From JASJAR01 sp039198225 (GTDB lineage: Bacteria; Pseudomonadota; Alphaproteobacteria; Rhodobacterales; Rhodobacteraceae): a DNA stretch of 64,000 nucleotides. How positions within the stretch are numbered: position 1 is the stretch's first letter; each line of letters opens with the position of its first letter. The notes beneath the pieces were generated by a model. It ran no database searches. It was not told the DNA's origin and was given only the letters and a program-made list of their open reading frames with translations. Location of the stretch: the NCBI GenBank assembly GCA_039198225.1, contig JBCCTQ010000002.1, forward strand, positions 124,001 through 188,000, given 5' to 3'. Shown here in pieces: positions 23,987-32,268 of this stretch. Position numbers and translations under genes: made by a program.

Positions 23987-26839
23987 ATGTCGGGGCAACA
24001 AAAGCGGGTCACCGCGGTTCTCGGACCGACCAATACCGGCAAAACCCATTACGCCATCGAGCGGATGCTCGCCCACCGGACGGGCATTATCGGCCTGCCC
24101 CTCCGGCTTTTGGCGCGCGAAGTTTACGACCGGATCGTCGAGGCACGGGGGCCGTCTGTGGTGGCCCTTGTCACCGGCGAAGAACGGATCGTGCCCGACC
24201 GGACCCAATATTGGGTCTGCACGGTTGAAGCGATGCCCGAAGGCATGGCGGCGGATTTTCTCGCCATTGACGAGATCCAACTCGCCGCCGACCCCGAGCG
24301 GGGCTACGTTTTCACCGATCGGCTGCTCCGCGCCCGCGGGCTCCACGAGACCCTTTTTCTCGGCGCCGATACGATCCGGCCCATGGTCCGAGAGCTGGTT
24401 CCGGAAGCCAATTTCATGCGCCGGGAGCGGTTCTCGGAATTAAGCTATTTAGGTTCGAAAAAGATAAGCCGCATGCCCCCGCGCTCCGCAATCGTGGGCT
24501 TTTCGGTTGAAAACGTCTATGCGCTGGCGGAGGTTATTCGCCGCCTCAAAGGCGGCGCAGCCGTGGTAATGGGGGCGCTGAGCCCCCGCACCCGGAACGC
24601 CCAGGTGGCGATGTATCAATCGGGCGAGGTCGACTACCTCGTGGCCACGGATGCCATCGGCATGGGGCTCAATCTCGACATTGACCACGTGGCGTTTTCC
24701 GGCCTGAGGAAGTTCGACGGGCGGCGGATGCGCGACTTGATGCCCAATGAACTGGCCCAGATAGCGGGCCGCGCCGGGCGTCACCAAAAGGACGGAACAT
24801 TCGGTGTCACCGGCGAGGCGCCCGCCCTCAATGACGGGCTGGCCGAGGCCATCACCGAGCACCGGTTCGCGCCGCTCAAACGCCTCCAATGGCGCAACCC
24901 CCGGCTCGAATTCGGAACGATTGACCGGCTGATCGCCTCGCTCGAAGCCCCCTCAGGCGACGAGCGTCTCGTGATGGCGCGGGAAGCCGATGATCTCCGA
25001 GCGCTCCGCGACGTTGCCGACCAGGCCGAGATCCGGGCGCGCGCGTCGGACGGCGCCTCGGTCAAACTCTTATGGGACGCCTGCCGAATCCCGGATTTTC
25101 GGGGTATTTCCCACGCCGAGCATGCGGGGCTCGTGGGTCAAATATTCGCGTTTCTCCACGAGGCCGGCCGGGTCCCGGATGACTGGCTTTCCCGCCAAGT
25201 GGCCCGCCTCGACCGGACCGACGGCGAGATCGACGTCCTTTCCCACCGCCTCGCCCATATCCGCACCTGGACCTACGTTGCCCAACGCCATGGCTGGACC
25301 GGGACGGATTTCCATTGGCGTGACGAGACCCGCGCTGTAGAAGACCGCCTGTCCGATGCGCTCCACCGCGCATTGACCCAGCGATTTGTCGACCGGCGCA
25401 CATCCGTGTTGCTGCGCCGGTTGAAACAGAAGGAGCGGCTAGTGGCAGAAGTCAGCGAGGCCGGAGAAGTCAACGTCGAAGGCCAATTTGCGGGCCGGTT
25501 GGAAGCCTTCCGCTTTCACCAAGACCCGTCGGCCAAGGGCGACGAAGCCAAAACGCTCCGCTCGGCCGCCCTTGCCGCCCTGGCCCCGGAATTTCACCTC
25601 CGGGCCGACCGGTTCTACAACGCGCCCGATACGGAAATCGATTTTACCGACCAGGGCGGCCTGATGTGGGGCCAGCACGCCATCGGCAAACTCGTGGCCG
25701 GCCCCGAAGCTCTGCGGCCCGGTGTCGAGGCCTTTGTCGATGAAGAAGCGGGCCCGGATGTGGGCGCTAAGGTCACGCGTCGCCTCCAGCATTTCATCGA
25801 CCGGAAGATCGCCACGCTCTTTGAGCCGCTCATGGCCATCCAAAAAGACGAAACGCTGTCCGGCATGGCCCGGGGCTTCGGCTTTAGATTGATCGAAAGC
25901 CTCGGCGTGATCCCACGCGACCAGGTGGCGAGCGATGTCAAAGAACTTGACCAGGACGCACGGGGCGCCCTTCGAAAGCACGGCGTGCGGTTTGGCCAAT
26001 TCACGATTTTCATGCCGCTTCTCTTGAAGCCCGCGCCAACGCGGTTGCGTCTCGTATTATCGGCCCTCTTTGAAGGCCAGGCAGAGTTTCCCGAAAGCCC
26101 ACCGCCGGGCCTCGTGACAATCCCGGTCGCCGGCGGCACCCCCGACACGCTCATCCGCGCGGGGTACCGGGCGGCCGGAGAACGCGCCATCCGGATCGAC
26201 ATGCTCGAACGCCTGGCAGATCTTTTGCGCGTCGAAGACAGCCGCGGCGGATTTGAAGCCAAGCCCGACATGCTCTCGATCACCGGCATGACGCTCGAAC
26301 AATTCGCCGCTTTGATGGAGGGTCTGGGCTATAAAGGCGTACGCGGCGAACGCGAGAAGACGCGCATCACTCCGCCCGAAGCCCCGAACATTAGCGAGAC
26401 GGCCGAAACGCCGGGCAGTGCGGAGGCGGCCGAAACGCCAGCTCAGGAAGAAAAACCGGGCGACGCCTCGGACGAGCCCGTTGCCAATCCCGAAGACCAT
26501 GGCGACGCCGAAACGACCCCTGCCGCTGACGGCCAGGCCGAGGACGTTCCTGTCACCGGCGACGACGGCGAGGCTGAGGGCCCCGAAATCGAAGTGTTTT
26601 ACACCTTCACTTGGGCCGGCAATCGTGGCCGAGGGCGCGCGCCTCGAAAAGATAGCCGGCCAAAGCCCAAGGGCCAAAAGGGCAAGCCAAAACGCGGACA
26701 GGCCGGCGGACCGGGCAAAAAGGGCGACGGAAAGCCTCGTTCGAAGTCCTTCTCGGCCGCCCCGCCGAAGAAAGACAAACCCATTGACCCCGACAATCCA
26801 TTCGCTGCCGCGCTCATGGGGCTGAAGGACAAGTCCTGA
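23987..26839 (+). CDS. SUV3-like superfamily 2 RNA helicase
   Basis: A 950-residue helicase. Walker A is GPTNTGKTHYAIERM (about residue 14), the DExH box is AIDEIQLAADPERG, motif V is ATDAIGMGLNLDIDH and motif VI is QIAGRAGR. This set is typical of SUV3/MgpS-type RNA helicases in alphaproteobacteria. From about residue 800 the tail becomes acidic and Ala/Glu/Asp-rich, then strongly basic (Lys/Gly/Pro/Arg). Such tails bind RNA. The order helicase - S4 protein - fdxA - carD is a familiar alphaproteobacterial block, and a role in RNA decay or ribosome metabolism is likely. Confidence 0.92.
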   Translation: MSGQQKRVTAVLGPTNTGKTHYAIERMLAHRTGIIGLPLRLLAREVYDRIVEARGPSVVALVTGEERIVPDRTQYWVCTVEAMPEGMAADFLAIDEIQLAADPERGYVFTDRLLRARGLHETLFLGADTIRPMVRELVPEANFMRRERFSELSYLGSKKISRMPPRSAIVGFSVENVYALAEVIRRLKGGAAVVMGALSPRTRNAQVAMYQSGEVDYLVATDAIGMGLNLDIDHVAFSGLRKFDGRRMRDLMPNELAQIAGRAGRHQKDGTFGVTGEAPALNDGLAEAITEHRFAPLKRLQWRNPRLEFGTIDRLIASLEAPSGDERLVMAREADDLRALRDVADQAEIRARASDGASVKLLWDACRIPDFRGISHAEHAGLVGQIFAFLHEAGRVPDDWLSRQVARLDRTDGEIDVLSHRLAHIRTWTYVAQRHGWTGTDFHWRDETRAVEDRLSDALHRALTQRFVDRRTSVLLRRLKQKERLVAEVSEAGEVNVEGQFAGRLEAFRFHQDPSAKGDEAKTLRSAALAALAPEFHLRADRFYNAPDTEIDFTDQGGLMWGQHAIGKLVAGPEALRPGVEAFVDEEAGPDVGAKVTRRLQHFIDRKIATLFEPLMAIQKDETLSGMARGFGFRLIESLGVIPRDQVASDVKELDQDARGALRKHGVRFGQFTIFMPLLLKPAPTRLRLVLSALFEGQAEFPESPPPGLVTIPVAGGTPDTLIRAGYRAAGERAIRIDMLERLADLLRVEDSRGGFEAKPDMLSITGMTLEQFAALMEGLGYKGVRGEREKTRITPPEAPNISETAETPGSAEAAETPAQEEKPGDASDEPVANPEDHGDAETTPAADGQAEDVPVTGDDGEAEGPEIEVFYTFTWAGNRGRGRAPRKDSRPKPKGQKGKPKRGQAGGPGKKGDGKPRSKSFSAAPPKKDKPIDPDNPFAAALMGLKDKS

Positions 26840-27198
26840 CCAACGCGCCAGGCCGGATCCGCGCCGATAAGTGGCTTTGGCAGGCGCGCTTTTTCAAAAC
26901 CCGGTCAAAGGCAAGCGCAATGGTGGCGGCCGGTCATCTCCGCATCAATGGTGCCCGCGCGGCGAAGTCCGCCGCACCGGTGGGTCCGGGCGATACGCTG
27001 GTCTTTCCCCAGGGCCGCCTGATCCGGGTGGTGAAGGTTCAGGGGCTCGGCACACGGCGCGGCCCCGCCAGCGAAGCGGCCACGCTCTTTGATGATCTGA
27101 CGCCCGAAGCACCGAAACCTCAGCCCCGCATCGGCCCAAGACCCACCAAGAAAGCCCGCCGCGACGCGAAATTCGACCGGGACGAGCCCCACGGCTAG
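26836..27198 (+). CDS. S4-domain RNA-binding protein with probable CTG start
   Basis: A roughly 120-residue Hsp15-like S4 protein binding RNA, probably in ribosome rescue or assembly. The conserved N-terminal S4 helix (RIRADKWLWQARFFKTRSKA) lies before the first in-frame ATG (26920). No ATG, GTG or TTG occurs in frame close upstream. The only plausible start is CTG 26836, overlapping the helicase stop as CTGA and preceded by GAAGG at a 7-base spacing. A start at 26920 would lose half the RNA-binding fold. The tail is basic. Translation is probably coupled to the helicase. Confidence 0.8.
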   Translation: MTNAPGRIRADKWLWQARFFKTRSKASAMVAAGHLRINGARAAKSAAPVGPGDTLVFPQGRLIRVVKVQGLGTRRGPASEAATLFDDLTPEAPKPQPRIGPRPTKKARRDAKFDRDEPHG

Positions 27199-27284
27199 CG
27201 GGGTCGGCAGCAAGGACGTTCCGTCATCTTGATTGACCGCGCCTCCTAAACTACGTCAAATTTGTTGGTGTTTCGAAAGAGCTT

Positions 27285-27620
27285 ATGCCCTACGTCGTCA
27301 CTGAGAATTGTATCGCCTGCAAGTACACCGACTGCGTCGAAGTGTGCCCCGTTGATTGTTTCTACGAAGGCGAGAACATGCTGGTGATCCATCCCGATGA
27401 ATGCATCGATTGCGGTGTGTGCGAGCCCGAATGCCCGGCAGACGCGATTTTTCCCGATACCGAGCCCGACATGGAAGGATGGCTCGAGTTCAACCGGAAA
27501 TATTCCGAGCAATGGCCGGTGATCCTGATGAAAAAGGATGCATTGCCGGAGGCGACCGAAATGGATGGCAAGCCCGGCAAGATGGAGCTTTTCTCCGAAA
27601 CTGCCGGCGAAGGCGACTGA
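27285..27620 (+). CDS. fdxA: seven-iron ferredoxin
   Basis: A 111-residue FdxA ferredoxin. CIACKYTDCVEVCPVDC and CIDCGVCEPECP supply cysteines for a 3Fe-4S and a 4Fe-4S cluster. The C-terminal extension (about 60-111) is typical of the Azotobacter FdI/FdxA group. It is a small cytoplasmic electron carrier. It lies 86 bp after the S4 gene, and the next gene, carD, has its own promoter. Confidence 0.95.
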   Translation: MPYVVTENCIACKYTDCVEVCPVDCFYEGENMLVIHPDECIDCGVCEPECPADAIFPDTEPDMEGWLEFNRKYSEQWPVILMKKDALPEATEMDGKPGKMELFSETAGEGD

Positions 27621-27691
27621 CCCGACTGGCGAGGCCTAACGCAGGGTCAAAACCCGCCAGGCCCTTGAAGTCGGTGCCCCGCGCCGCCACC

Positions 27692-27720
27692 TTGGCTACA
27701 CGCGCAAAATTTGTTATGGT
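27692..27720 (+). promoter_or_regulatory. carD promoter
   Basis: TTGGCT (27692-27697) and TATGGT (27715-27720) are separated by 17 bases. This puts the start of transcription near 27727, giving a leader of about 115 bases before carD. The call rests on spacing and similarity to sigma-70 boxes. Confidence 0.5.
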
Positions 27721-27730
27721 TTGACCATAA
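27714..27730. promoter_or_regulatory. palindrome over the carD -10/start region
   Basis: TTATGGT-TTG-ACCATAA is a perfect inverted repeat with 7-base arms. It covers the predicted -10 box and start of transcription of carD, where a bound dimer would repress. No regulator family is assigned. Confidence 0.45.
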
Positions 27731-27769
27731 GCAACCGCCTGAAAAGACCGAGGTGGGGTGAGAAAGCGT

Positions 27770-27807
27770 GGCTGACGGGGAGATGTGCGTGTCCCCGCCA
27801 GCCTTTT
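27770..27807 (+). terminator. hairpin with T-run in the carD leader
   Basis: GGCTGACGGGGA (27770-27781) pairs with TCCCCGCCAGCC (27792-27803) over 12 bases with one mismatch, and TTTT follows. It lies after the predicted carD promoter and 36 bases before the start codon, so it may attenuate or shape carD expression rather than end the fdxA transcript. Confidence 0.5.
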
Positions 27808-27843
27808 GTGCCGTAACCGAGGCAGTAAAGGACAGACCAGCCG

Positions 27844-28356
27844 ATGAGCAAATCCGCCAAACTCGACTTCAGCCCCAATGATTTCGTGGTCTACCCCGCC
27901 CATGGCGTCGGACAGATCATCTCGATCGAAAAGCAGGAAGTCGCCGGGATCGAACTCGAACTTTTTGTGATCTCTTTCGAGAAAGACAAGATGACGCTTC
28001 GGGTGCCGACCCATAAGGCCACGGAAGTGGGGATGCGGTCATTGTCGTCGCCCGATGTGGTTTCAAAAGCAATGACGACGCTCAAAGGCAAGGCCAAGGT
28101 CAAGCGGGCCATGTGGTCGCGCCGGGCCCAGGAATACGAGCAAAAGATCAATTCGGGCGATCTGATCGCCATCGCCGAAGTGGTGCGCGATCTCCACCGG
28201 GCCGATGACCAGCGCGAGCAAAGCTATTCCGAGCGCCAGCTTTACGAAGCTGCCCTTGAGCGGCTCACCCGCGAGGTCGCCGCCGTGGCAGGTTCCGACG
28301 AGACCGAAGCGCAGCGCCAGGTTGACAGCGTGCTCGTAGGTCGCGCCGCCGCCTAA
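27844..28356 (+). CDS. carD: CarD-family transcriptional regulator
   Basis: A 170-residue CarD/CdnL protein. The N-terminal Tudor-like RNA-polymerase-interaction domain (about 10-70: PNDFVVYPAHGVGQIISIEK) is followed by a helical DNA-binding domain (about 75-165). CarD binds the polymerase beta subunit and stabilises open complexes, notably at rRNA and growth-related promoters. Its long leader carries a palindrome and a terminator-like hairpin. Length and motifs match alphaproteobacterial CdnL. Confidence 0.95.
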   Translation: MSKSAKLDFSPNDFVVYPAHGVGQIISIEKQEVAGIELELFVISFEKDKMTLRVPTHKATEVGMRSLSSPDVVSKAMTTLKGKAKVKRAMWSRRAQEYEQKINSGDLIAIAEVVRDLHRADDQREQSYSERQLYEAALERLTREVAAVAGSDETEAQRQVDSVLVGRAAA

Positions 28357-28590
28357 AGGCATCCTGCCACGGGTTTGACCCGGGGCCTCGCCAAAAGCGT
28401 GCATATCATCGACGTGTTGAATGACGCACGTCCCGGGTCGAGACCGGGACGCAATCAGATAGGCCATTGCGGAACACGCACGGCCGATACGGCCGTAATC
28501 AACGCGCGAGAGCGGCCCTGGCCATGGCGCTTTCCCTCCCCTTAAGGCCCGCGTATAAGCCCCAAAAACCAGAACGGGATTGGGGATAAA

Positions 28591-29091
28591 ATGAGCAAGC
28601 CAACCCATGACGCCGACGTGGCCTTCATCCAGGCCCTGGCGGAATTGTTGCGGCAAAACGATCTCTCCGAATTGCAGGTCAAACGAGAATACGGCGAAGG
28701 CGATAGCCTGAACGTGCGGGTCAGCCGAAACCTTGTGGCCCCGCCCCCCGCTCCGGTCGCGGTTGCGCCGACCCCGGCAGCCCTGGCTCCAGCCGCTCCG
28801 GCGGCGGCCGAAGCGCTCGCTAGCCCCGCATCCATCCCCGAAGACCCCGCCGCCCATCCCGGCGCCATCACCTCGCCCATGGTGGGCACGGCTTACCTCT
28901 CCCCCGAACCGGGAACGGCCCCCTTCGTCAAGGTGGGCGACACGGTGTCCGAAGGCCAAACCCTTCTAATCGTCGAAGCCATGAAGACGATGAACCACAT
29001 CCATGCGCTCGCCTCAGGCACGGTGAAACGGGTGCTCATCGAAGACGGTGCCCCGGTGGAATTCGGCGCGCCCCTGATGATCGTCGAATAG
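28591..29091 (+). CDS. accB: acetyl-CoA carboxylase biotin carboxyl carrier protein
   Basis: A 166-residue BCCP. A short N-terminal domain is followed by a Pro/Ala-rich hinge (about 50-75) and a C-terminal biotinyl domain with the acceptor lysine in EAMKTMNHI. Once biotinylated it shuttles carboxyl groups for malonyl-CoA synthesis, the first step of fatty acid synthesis. The stop abuts the accC start directly, so the pair is one operon. The ATG follows GGGGATAAA. Confidence 0.95.
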   Translation: MSKPTHDADVAFIQALAELLRQNDLSELQVKREYGEGDSLNVRVSRNLVAPPPAPVAVAPTPAALAPAAPAAAEALASPASIPEDPAAHPGAITSPMVGTAYLSPEPGTAPFVKVGDTVSEGQTLLIVEAMKTMNHIHALASGTVKRVLIEDGAPVEFGAPLMIVE

Positions 29092-30438
29092 ATGTTCGAC
29101 AAAATCCTGATCGCAAACCGGGGCGAGATCGCGCTCCGCGTCATTCGCGCCGCCCGGGAGATGGGGATCGGCACGGTGGCGGTCCATTCCACCGCCGATG
29201 CCGACGCCATGCATGTGCGGATGGCCGATGAGAGCGTCTGCATCGGGCCGCCGCCCTCGTCGGCGAGCTATCTTTCGATGCCCGCGATCATTTCGGCTTG
29301 CGAAATCACCGGCGCCCAGGCGGTCCATCCGGGTTACGGATTCTTGTCGGAAAACGCCGCGTTCGTCCAAGCGGTCGAAGACCATCAGCTGACCTTTATC
29401 GGCCCCCGAGCGGAACATATTCGCACCATGGGGGACAAGATCACCGCCAAGGACACGATGAAGGATCTCGGCGTGCCTTGCGTGCCGGGATCGGATGGCG
29501 GCGTGCCCGATCTCGACGCTGCGCGCCTTGTCGCCCAAGACACAGGCTATCCCCTCATCGTCAAAGCAACCGCCGGGGGCGGCGGGCGCGGCATGAAGCT
29601 CGCTCGATCCGCCGACGATCTTGAGACCGCCTTCCGCACGGCCCGCGCCGAAGCCAAAGCCGCCTTTGGCAATGATGAAGTCTATATCGAGAAGTATCTC
29701 GGCAAGCCCCGCCATATCGAGATCCAGATCTTCGGTGACGGCAAAGGCCAGGCGGTCCATCTCGGCGAGAGGGATTGCAGCCTCCAGCGGCGCCACCAAA
29801 AGGTGTTCGAAGAGGCCCCCGGCCCTGCGATCGACCCTGCGACCCGCGCCGAGATCGGCCGGACCTGTGCCGACGCCGTGGCCAAAATCGGCTATGCCGG
29901 AGCAGGCACCATCGAGTTTCTCTACGAGGAGGGTCAGTTCTATTTCATCGAGATGAATACCCGCCTCCAGGTCGAACACCCGGTGACAGAAGGGATATTC
30001 GGCATCGATCTGGTGCGCGAGCAAATCCGCGTAGCGGCCGGGGAGCCCTTGTCGCTCAGCCAAGATGCCCTGGAAATCTCCGGGCACGCGATCGAGATCC
30101 GCATCAACGCCGAAAAACTCCCCGATTTCGCGCCGTCTCCGGGGCGCATCACCCAATATCACGCGCCCGGCGGCCTCGGGGTGCGCATGGATTCGGCGAT
30201 CTATGACGGCTATGCGATCCCACCGTTTTACGACAGCCTCATCGGCAAACTGATCGTCCATGGCCGCGACCGACCGGAAGCCCTGGCGCGCCTCAAACGC
30301 GCATTGGGCGAATTGGTGGTCGATGGGATCGACACAACGGTGCCCCTCTTCCACGCGCTTCTCGAAGAGGACGACATCGTGGCCGGGGAGTATGACATCC
30401 ATTGGTTAGAGCACTGGCTTGACGCGCATTTGAGTTAA
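29092..30438 (+). CDS. accC: biotin carboxylase subunit of acetyl-CoA carboxylase
   Basis: A 448-residue ATP-grasp enzyme. Features are KILIANRGEIALRVIRAARE at the N-terminus, the glycine-rich ATP loop KATAGGGGRGMKL (about residue 163), HLGERDCSLQRRHQK and EMNTRLQVEHPVTE. It carboxylates biotin on AccB using bicarbonate and ATP. Length and motifs match AccC; the longer propionyl- or pyruvate-carboxylase fusions are excluded by size. It is translated directly after accB. Confidence 0.97.
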   Translation: MFDKILIANRGEIALRVIRAAREMGIGTVAVHSTADADAMHVRMADESVCIGPPPSSASYLSMPAIISACEITGAQAVHPGYGFLSENAAFVQAVEDHQLTFIGPRAEHIRTMGDKITAKDTMKDLGVPCVPGSDGGVPDLDAARLVAQDTGYPLIVKATAGGGGRGMKLARSADDLETAFRTARAEAKAAFGNDEVYIEKYLGKPRHIEIQIFGDGKGQAVHLGERDCSLQRRHQKVFEEAPGPAIDPATRAEIGRTCADAVAKIGYAGAGTIEFLYEEGQFYFIEMNTRLQVEHPVTEGIFGIDLVREQIRVAAGEPLSLSQDALEISGHAIEIRINAEKLPDFAPSPGRITQYHAPGGLGVRMDSAIYDGYAIPPFYDSLIGKLIVHGRDRPEALARLKRALGELVVDGIDTTVPLFHALLEEDDIVAGEYDIHWLEHWLDAHLS

Positions 30439-30469
30439 CCCAACCGCCCGCTGGTGGAGATGTGGGATT

Positions 30470-30537
30470 TGCGTATTTAGAAAGAGATGAAGCCCGTCTG
30501 GAGCACCCGTCTCTCTTCATCTCTTCGAAAATACGCA
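30470..30537. repeat. inverted pair of a 23-base dispersed repeat
   Basis: The arm at 30470-30492 (TGCGTATTT then AAGAGATGAAG) reappears inverted at 30515-30537 with two mismatches, separated by 22 bases. RNA from either strand would fold into a long hairpin. The same motif occurs as a single direct copy at 34298-34322. All copies are intergenic, so it looks like a small dispersed repeat family of this genome. Confidence 0.7.
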
Positions 30538-30632
30538 TGGACTGACGTTTCAGAATACGTCGCCGCTCGGCGAGCGTTAGCCGGGACAAATTATAACATA
30601 TCCCCAGACCGAAACCCGGCTATAACGCCCCC

Positions 30633-31277
30633 GTGACGAAACCCCGCCTCACAGCCGAAATGCTCCTTCGAGCCTATTCCTCGGGCATTTTTCCGATGGC
30701 CGAGCGACGAGACGATCCGGAAGTGTTTTGGGTCGATCCGCGCGAAAGGGGTGTATTGCCACTCGACGGGTTTCACATGTCGCGCACGCTTTCCCGGCGC
30801 ATGCGCTCAGGAGTCTTCAACGCCACGGTCAATCGCGATTTCGAGACGGTCATCGATGCCTGCGCGGACCGCGATGAAACCTGGATCAATGCCACGCTCC
30901 GCGGGCTTTATCTCGATCTCCACATGATCGGCCATGGCCATTCCTTAGAAGTCTGGCGCGGGGCGGAACTGGTCGGTGGGGTCTACGGCGTCTCCCTTGG
31001 AGGCGCGTTTTTCGGCGAAAGCATGTTCTCAAAGGCAACGGACGGGTCGAAGGCGGCCCTGGCTTGGCTTGTCGATCACCTGGTCCGAAGGGGCTTTGTC
31101 CTCTTCGATGTGCAGTTTATCACCGACCATCTGGCAAGCCTCGGGGCCGTCGAGATCAGCCGGGCCGCCTACCGAACACGGCTCGATGAGGCGTTGGGCG
31201 TTGAGACCGATTTTGGCCCGCCCGGGCCCCTGCCTCCGGCTCAAGCGGTGGTGCAGCGGATCACCCACACGTCGTAG
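30633..31277 (+). CDS. aat: leucyl/phenylalanyl-tRNA-protein transferase
   Basis: A 214-residue Aat enzyme, adding Leu or Phe to N-terminal Arg/Lys of proteins as part of the N-degron pathway. Motifs are MLLRAYSSGIFPMAE near the start, FWVDPRERGVLPLD, the central GHSLEVWRGAELVGGVYGVS and FFGESMFS. It starts with GTG 30633, just ahead of the conserved region. Its last 37 bases overlap the convergent DUF2155 gene. Confidence 0.95.
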   Translation: MTKPRLTAEMLLRAYSSGIFPMAERRDDPEVFWVDPRERGVLPLDGFHMSRTLSRRMRSGVFNATVNRDFETVIDACADRDETWINATLRGLYLDLHMIGHGHSLEVWRGAELVGGVYGVSLGGAFFGESMFSKATDGSKAALAWLVDHLVRRGFVLFDVQFITDHLASLGAVEISRAAYRTRLDEALGVETDFGPPGPLPPAQAVVQRITHTS

Positions 31278-31729
31278 CGGGGATGGTCGAGGGCTGAAAG
31301 CGCGGGGCTAGAGGCCAACATCCAACCGGAAAAATCTGCGTCCTCGCGCCCAGTCGTGATGATATCGAGCCAGGCATAGGCCTCGCCGGAGGGGTTGTTG
31401 ACCGGGTAGCGGCACTCGCCCAAGGTCACGGCGATCCGCCCGAGCGTCTGGCTTTCGCCGGGGGCTAGGGTCACGTCGCGCACATCGCCCGACACTTTAT
31501 CGAGCCAGCGGACCACGGCCCCTGCCCCCGCCGTCACCCTTTGGCGGGGCTCGGCCGGCACCGGTTGAAGCTCGATGACTTCACCGGTCAAGGGGGCGAC
31601 GATCCGGTTCGGATCACCAGCTGGTCCAAGGCCGCCATGGGGGTTTTCCCCCGGTGCGAGGTTCTCAACGGTGCCCTGGGCCATGGCGGAACCGCCCAAG
31701 CAAACGAAAAGGAGCGCCGCCCGGATCAT
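31241..31729 (-). CDS. DUF2155 domain secreted protein
   Basis: A 162-residue protein. The signal peptide MIRAALLFVCLGGSAMA is followed by a DUF2155 region: LDKVSGDVRDVTLAPGES, then LGECRYPVNNPSGEAYAWL and a late FSGWMLASSPALSALDHPRYD. The family is common in alphaproteobacteria and of unknown function. It usually sits near mlaD and aat, as here, which hints at an envelope role. It overlaps mlaD by four bases and the convergent aat by 37. Confidence 0.85.
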   Translation of the reverse strand: MIRAALLFVCLGGSAMAQGTVENLAPGENPHGGLGPAGDPNRIVAPLTGEVIELQPVPAEPRQRVTAGAGAVVRWLDKVSGDVRDVTLAPGESQTLGRIAVTLGECRYPVNNPSGEAYAWLDIITTGREDADFSGWMLASSPALSALDHPRYDVWVIRCTTA

Positions 31730-32178
31730 TCCTCGCCTCCGCTGACGAATTTCAAGAGAAGCTGGAGGAAGCTCACCGAGCTTTGGGTGTCTATGATCTC
31801 ACCGCCGGGCTCGATATTGAACGGTGACCCGCCAGGTAAAAGCTCGACGAAGGACCCGCCAAGCAGCCCTTCGGAAGAGATCAAAACGGCGGTGTCGTCG
31901 GGAAGTGCGATCTCGTCGTCGATAGCAAAAGTCGTCTCGGCCCGGAACGTATCTGCGTTGAGGTCAAGGGACGTGACCGTCCCCACCTTCACCCCGCCGA
32001 GGCGCACATCGCTTCCAACCCCGATCCCCTCGACTGAGCGGAACGTCGCGGTGAGATCGTAGGTCCCCGCTCCGCCGCCGCCGAAATCGGCGAATTGGGT
32101 CGCATAAACCAGAAAACCACCTGCCGCCGCGAGAACAAGGGCCCCGGCGACCACTTCGGTTGTCGTATTTTCTGCCAT
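31726..32178 (-). CDS. mlaD: MCE-domain lipid transport protein MlaD
   Basis: A 150-residue protein with an N-terminal membrane helix (VVAGALVLAAAGGFLVYA) and one MCE domain (about 40-118: FRSVEGIGVGSDVRLGGVKV, then SSEGLLGGSFVELLPGG). MlaD hexamers form a periplasmic ring on the Mla ABC importer, returning phospholipids to the inner membrane. The ATPase and permease genes (mlaF, mlaE) are not in the window. It is the first gene of a two-gene operon with DUF2155. Confidence 0.88.
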   Translation of the reverse strand: MAENTTTEVVAGALVLAAAGGFLVYATQFADFGGGGAGTYDLTATFRSVEGIGVGSDVRLGGVKVGTVTSLDLNADTFRAETTFAIDDEIALPDDTAVLISSEGLLGGSFVELLPGGSPFNIEPGGEIIDTQSSVSFLQLLLKFVSGGEE

Positions 32179-32268
32179 GGCTGCTCTCGTGTTTTCTCAC
32201 GCCCGTTTGGCCGAAGATATGCCAGCCGAGGGCGCAAGCGTCCAGGGCCGGGGCCGCGCGACCTGCCC

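Noticed and set aside
28429..28451. Hairpin CGTCCCGG/CCGGGACG between carD and accB as a terminator
   Set aside because: No T-run follows on either side; it may be a chance GC-rich palindrome.
32179..32268. 6S RNA next to the formyl-THF cyclo-ligase gene
   Set aside because: Only about 90 bases are available and no 6S-like long stem is visible.
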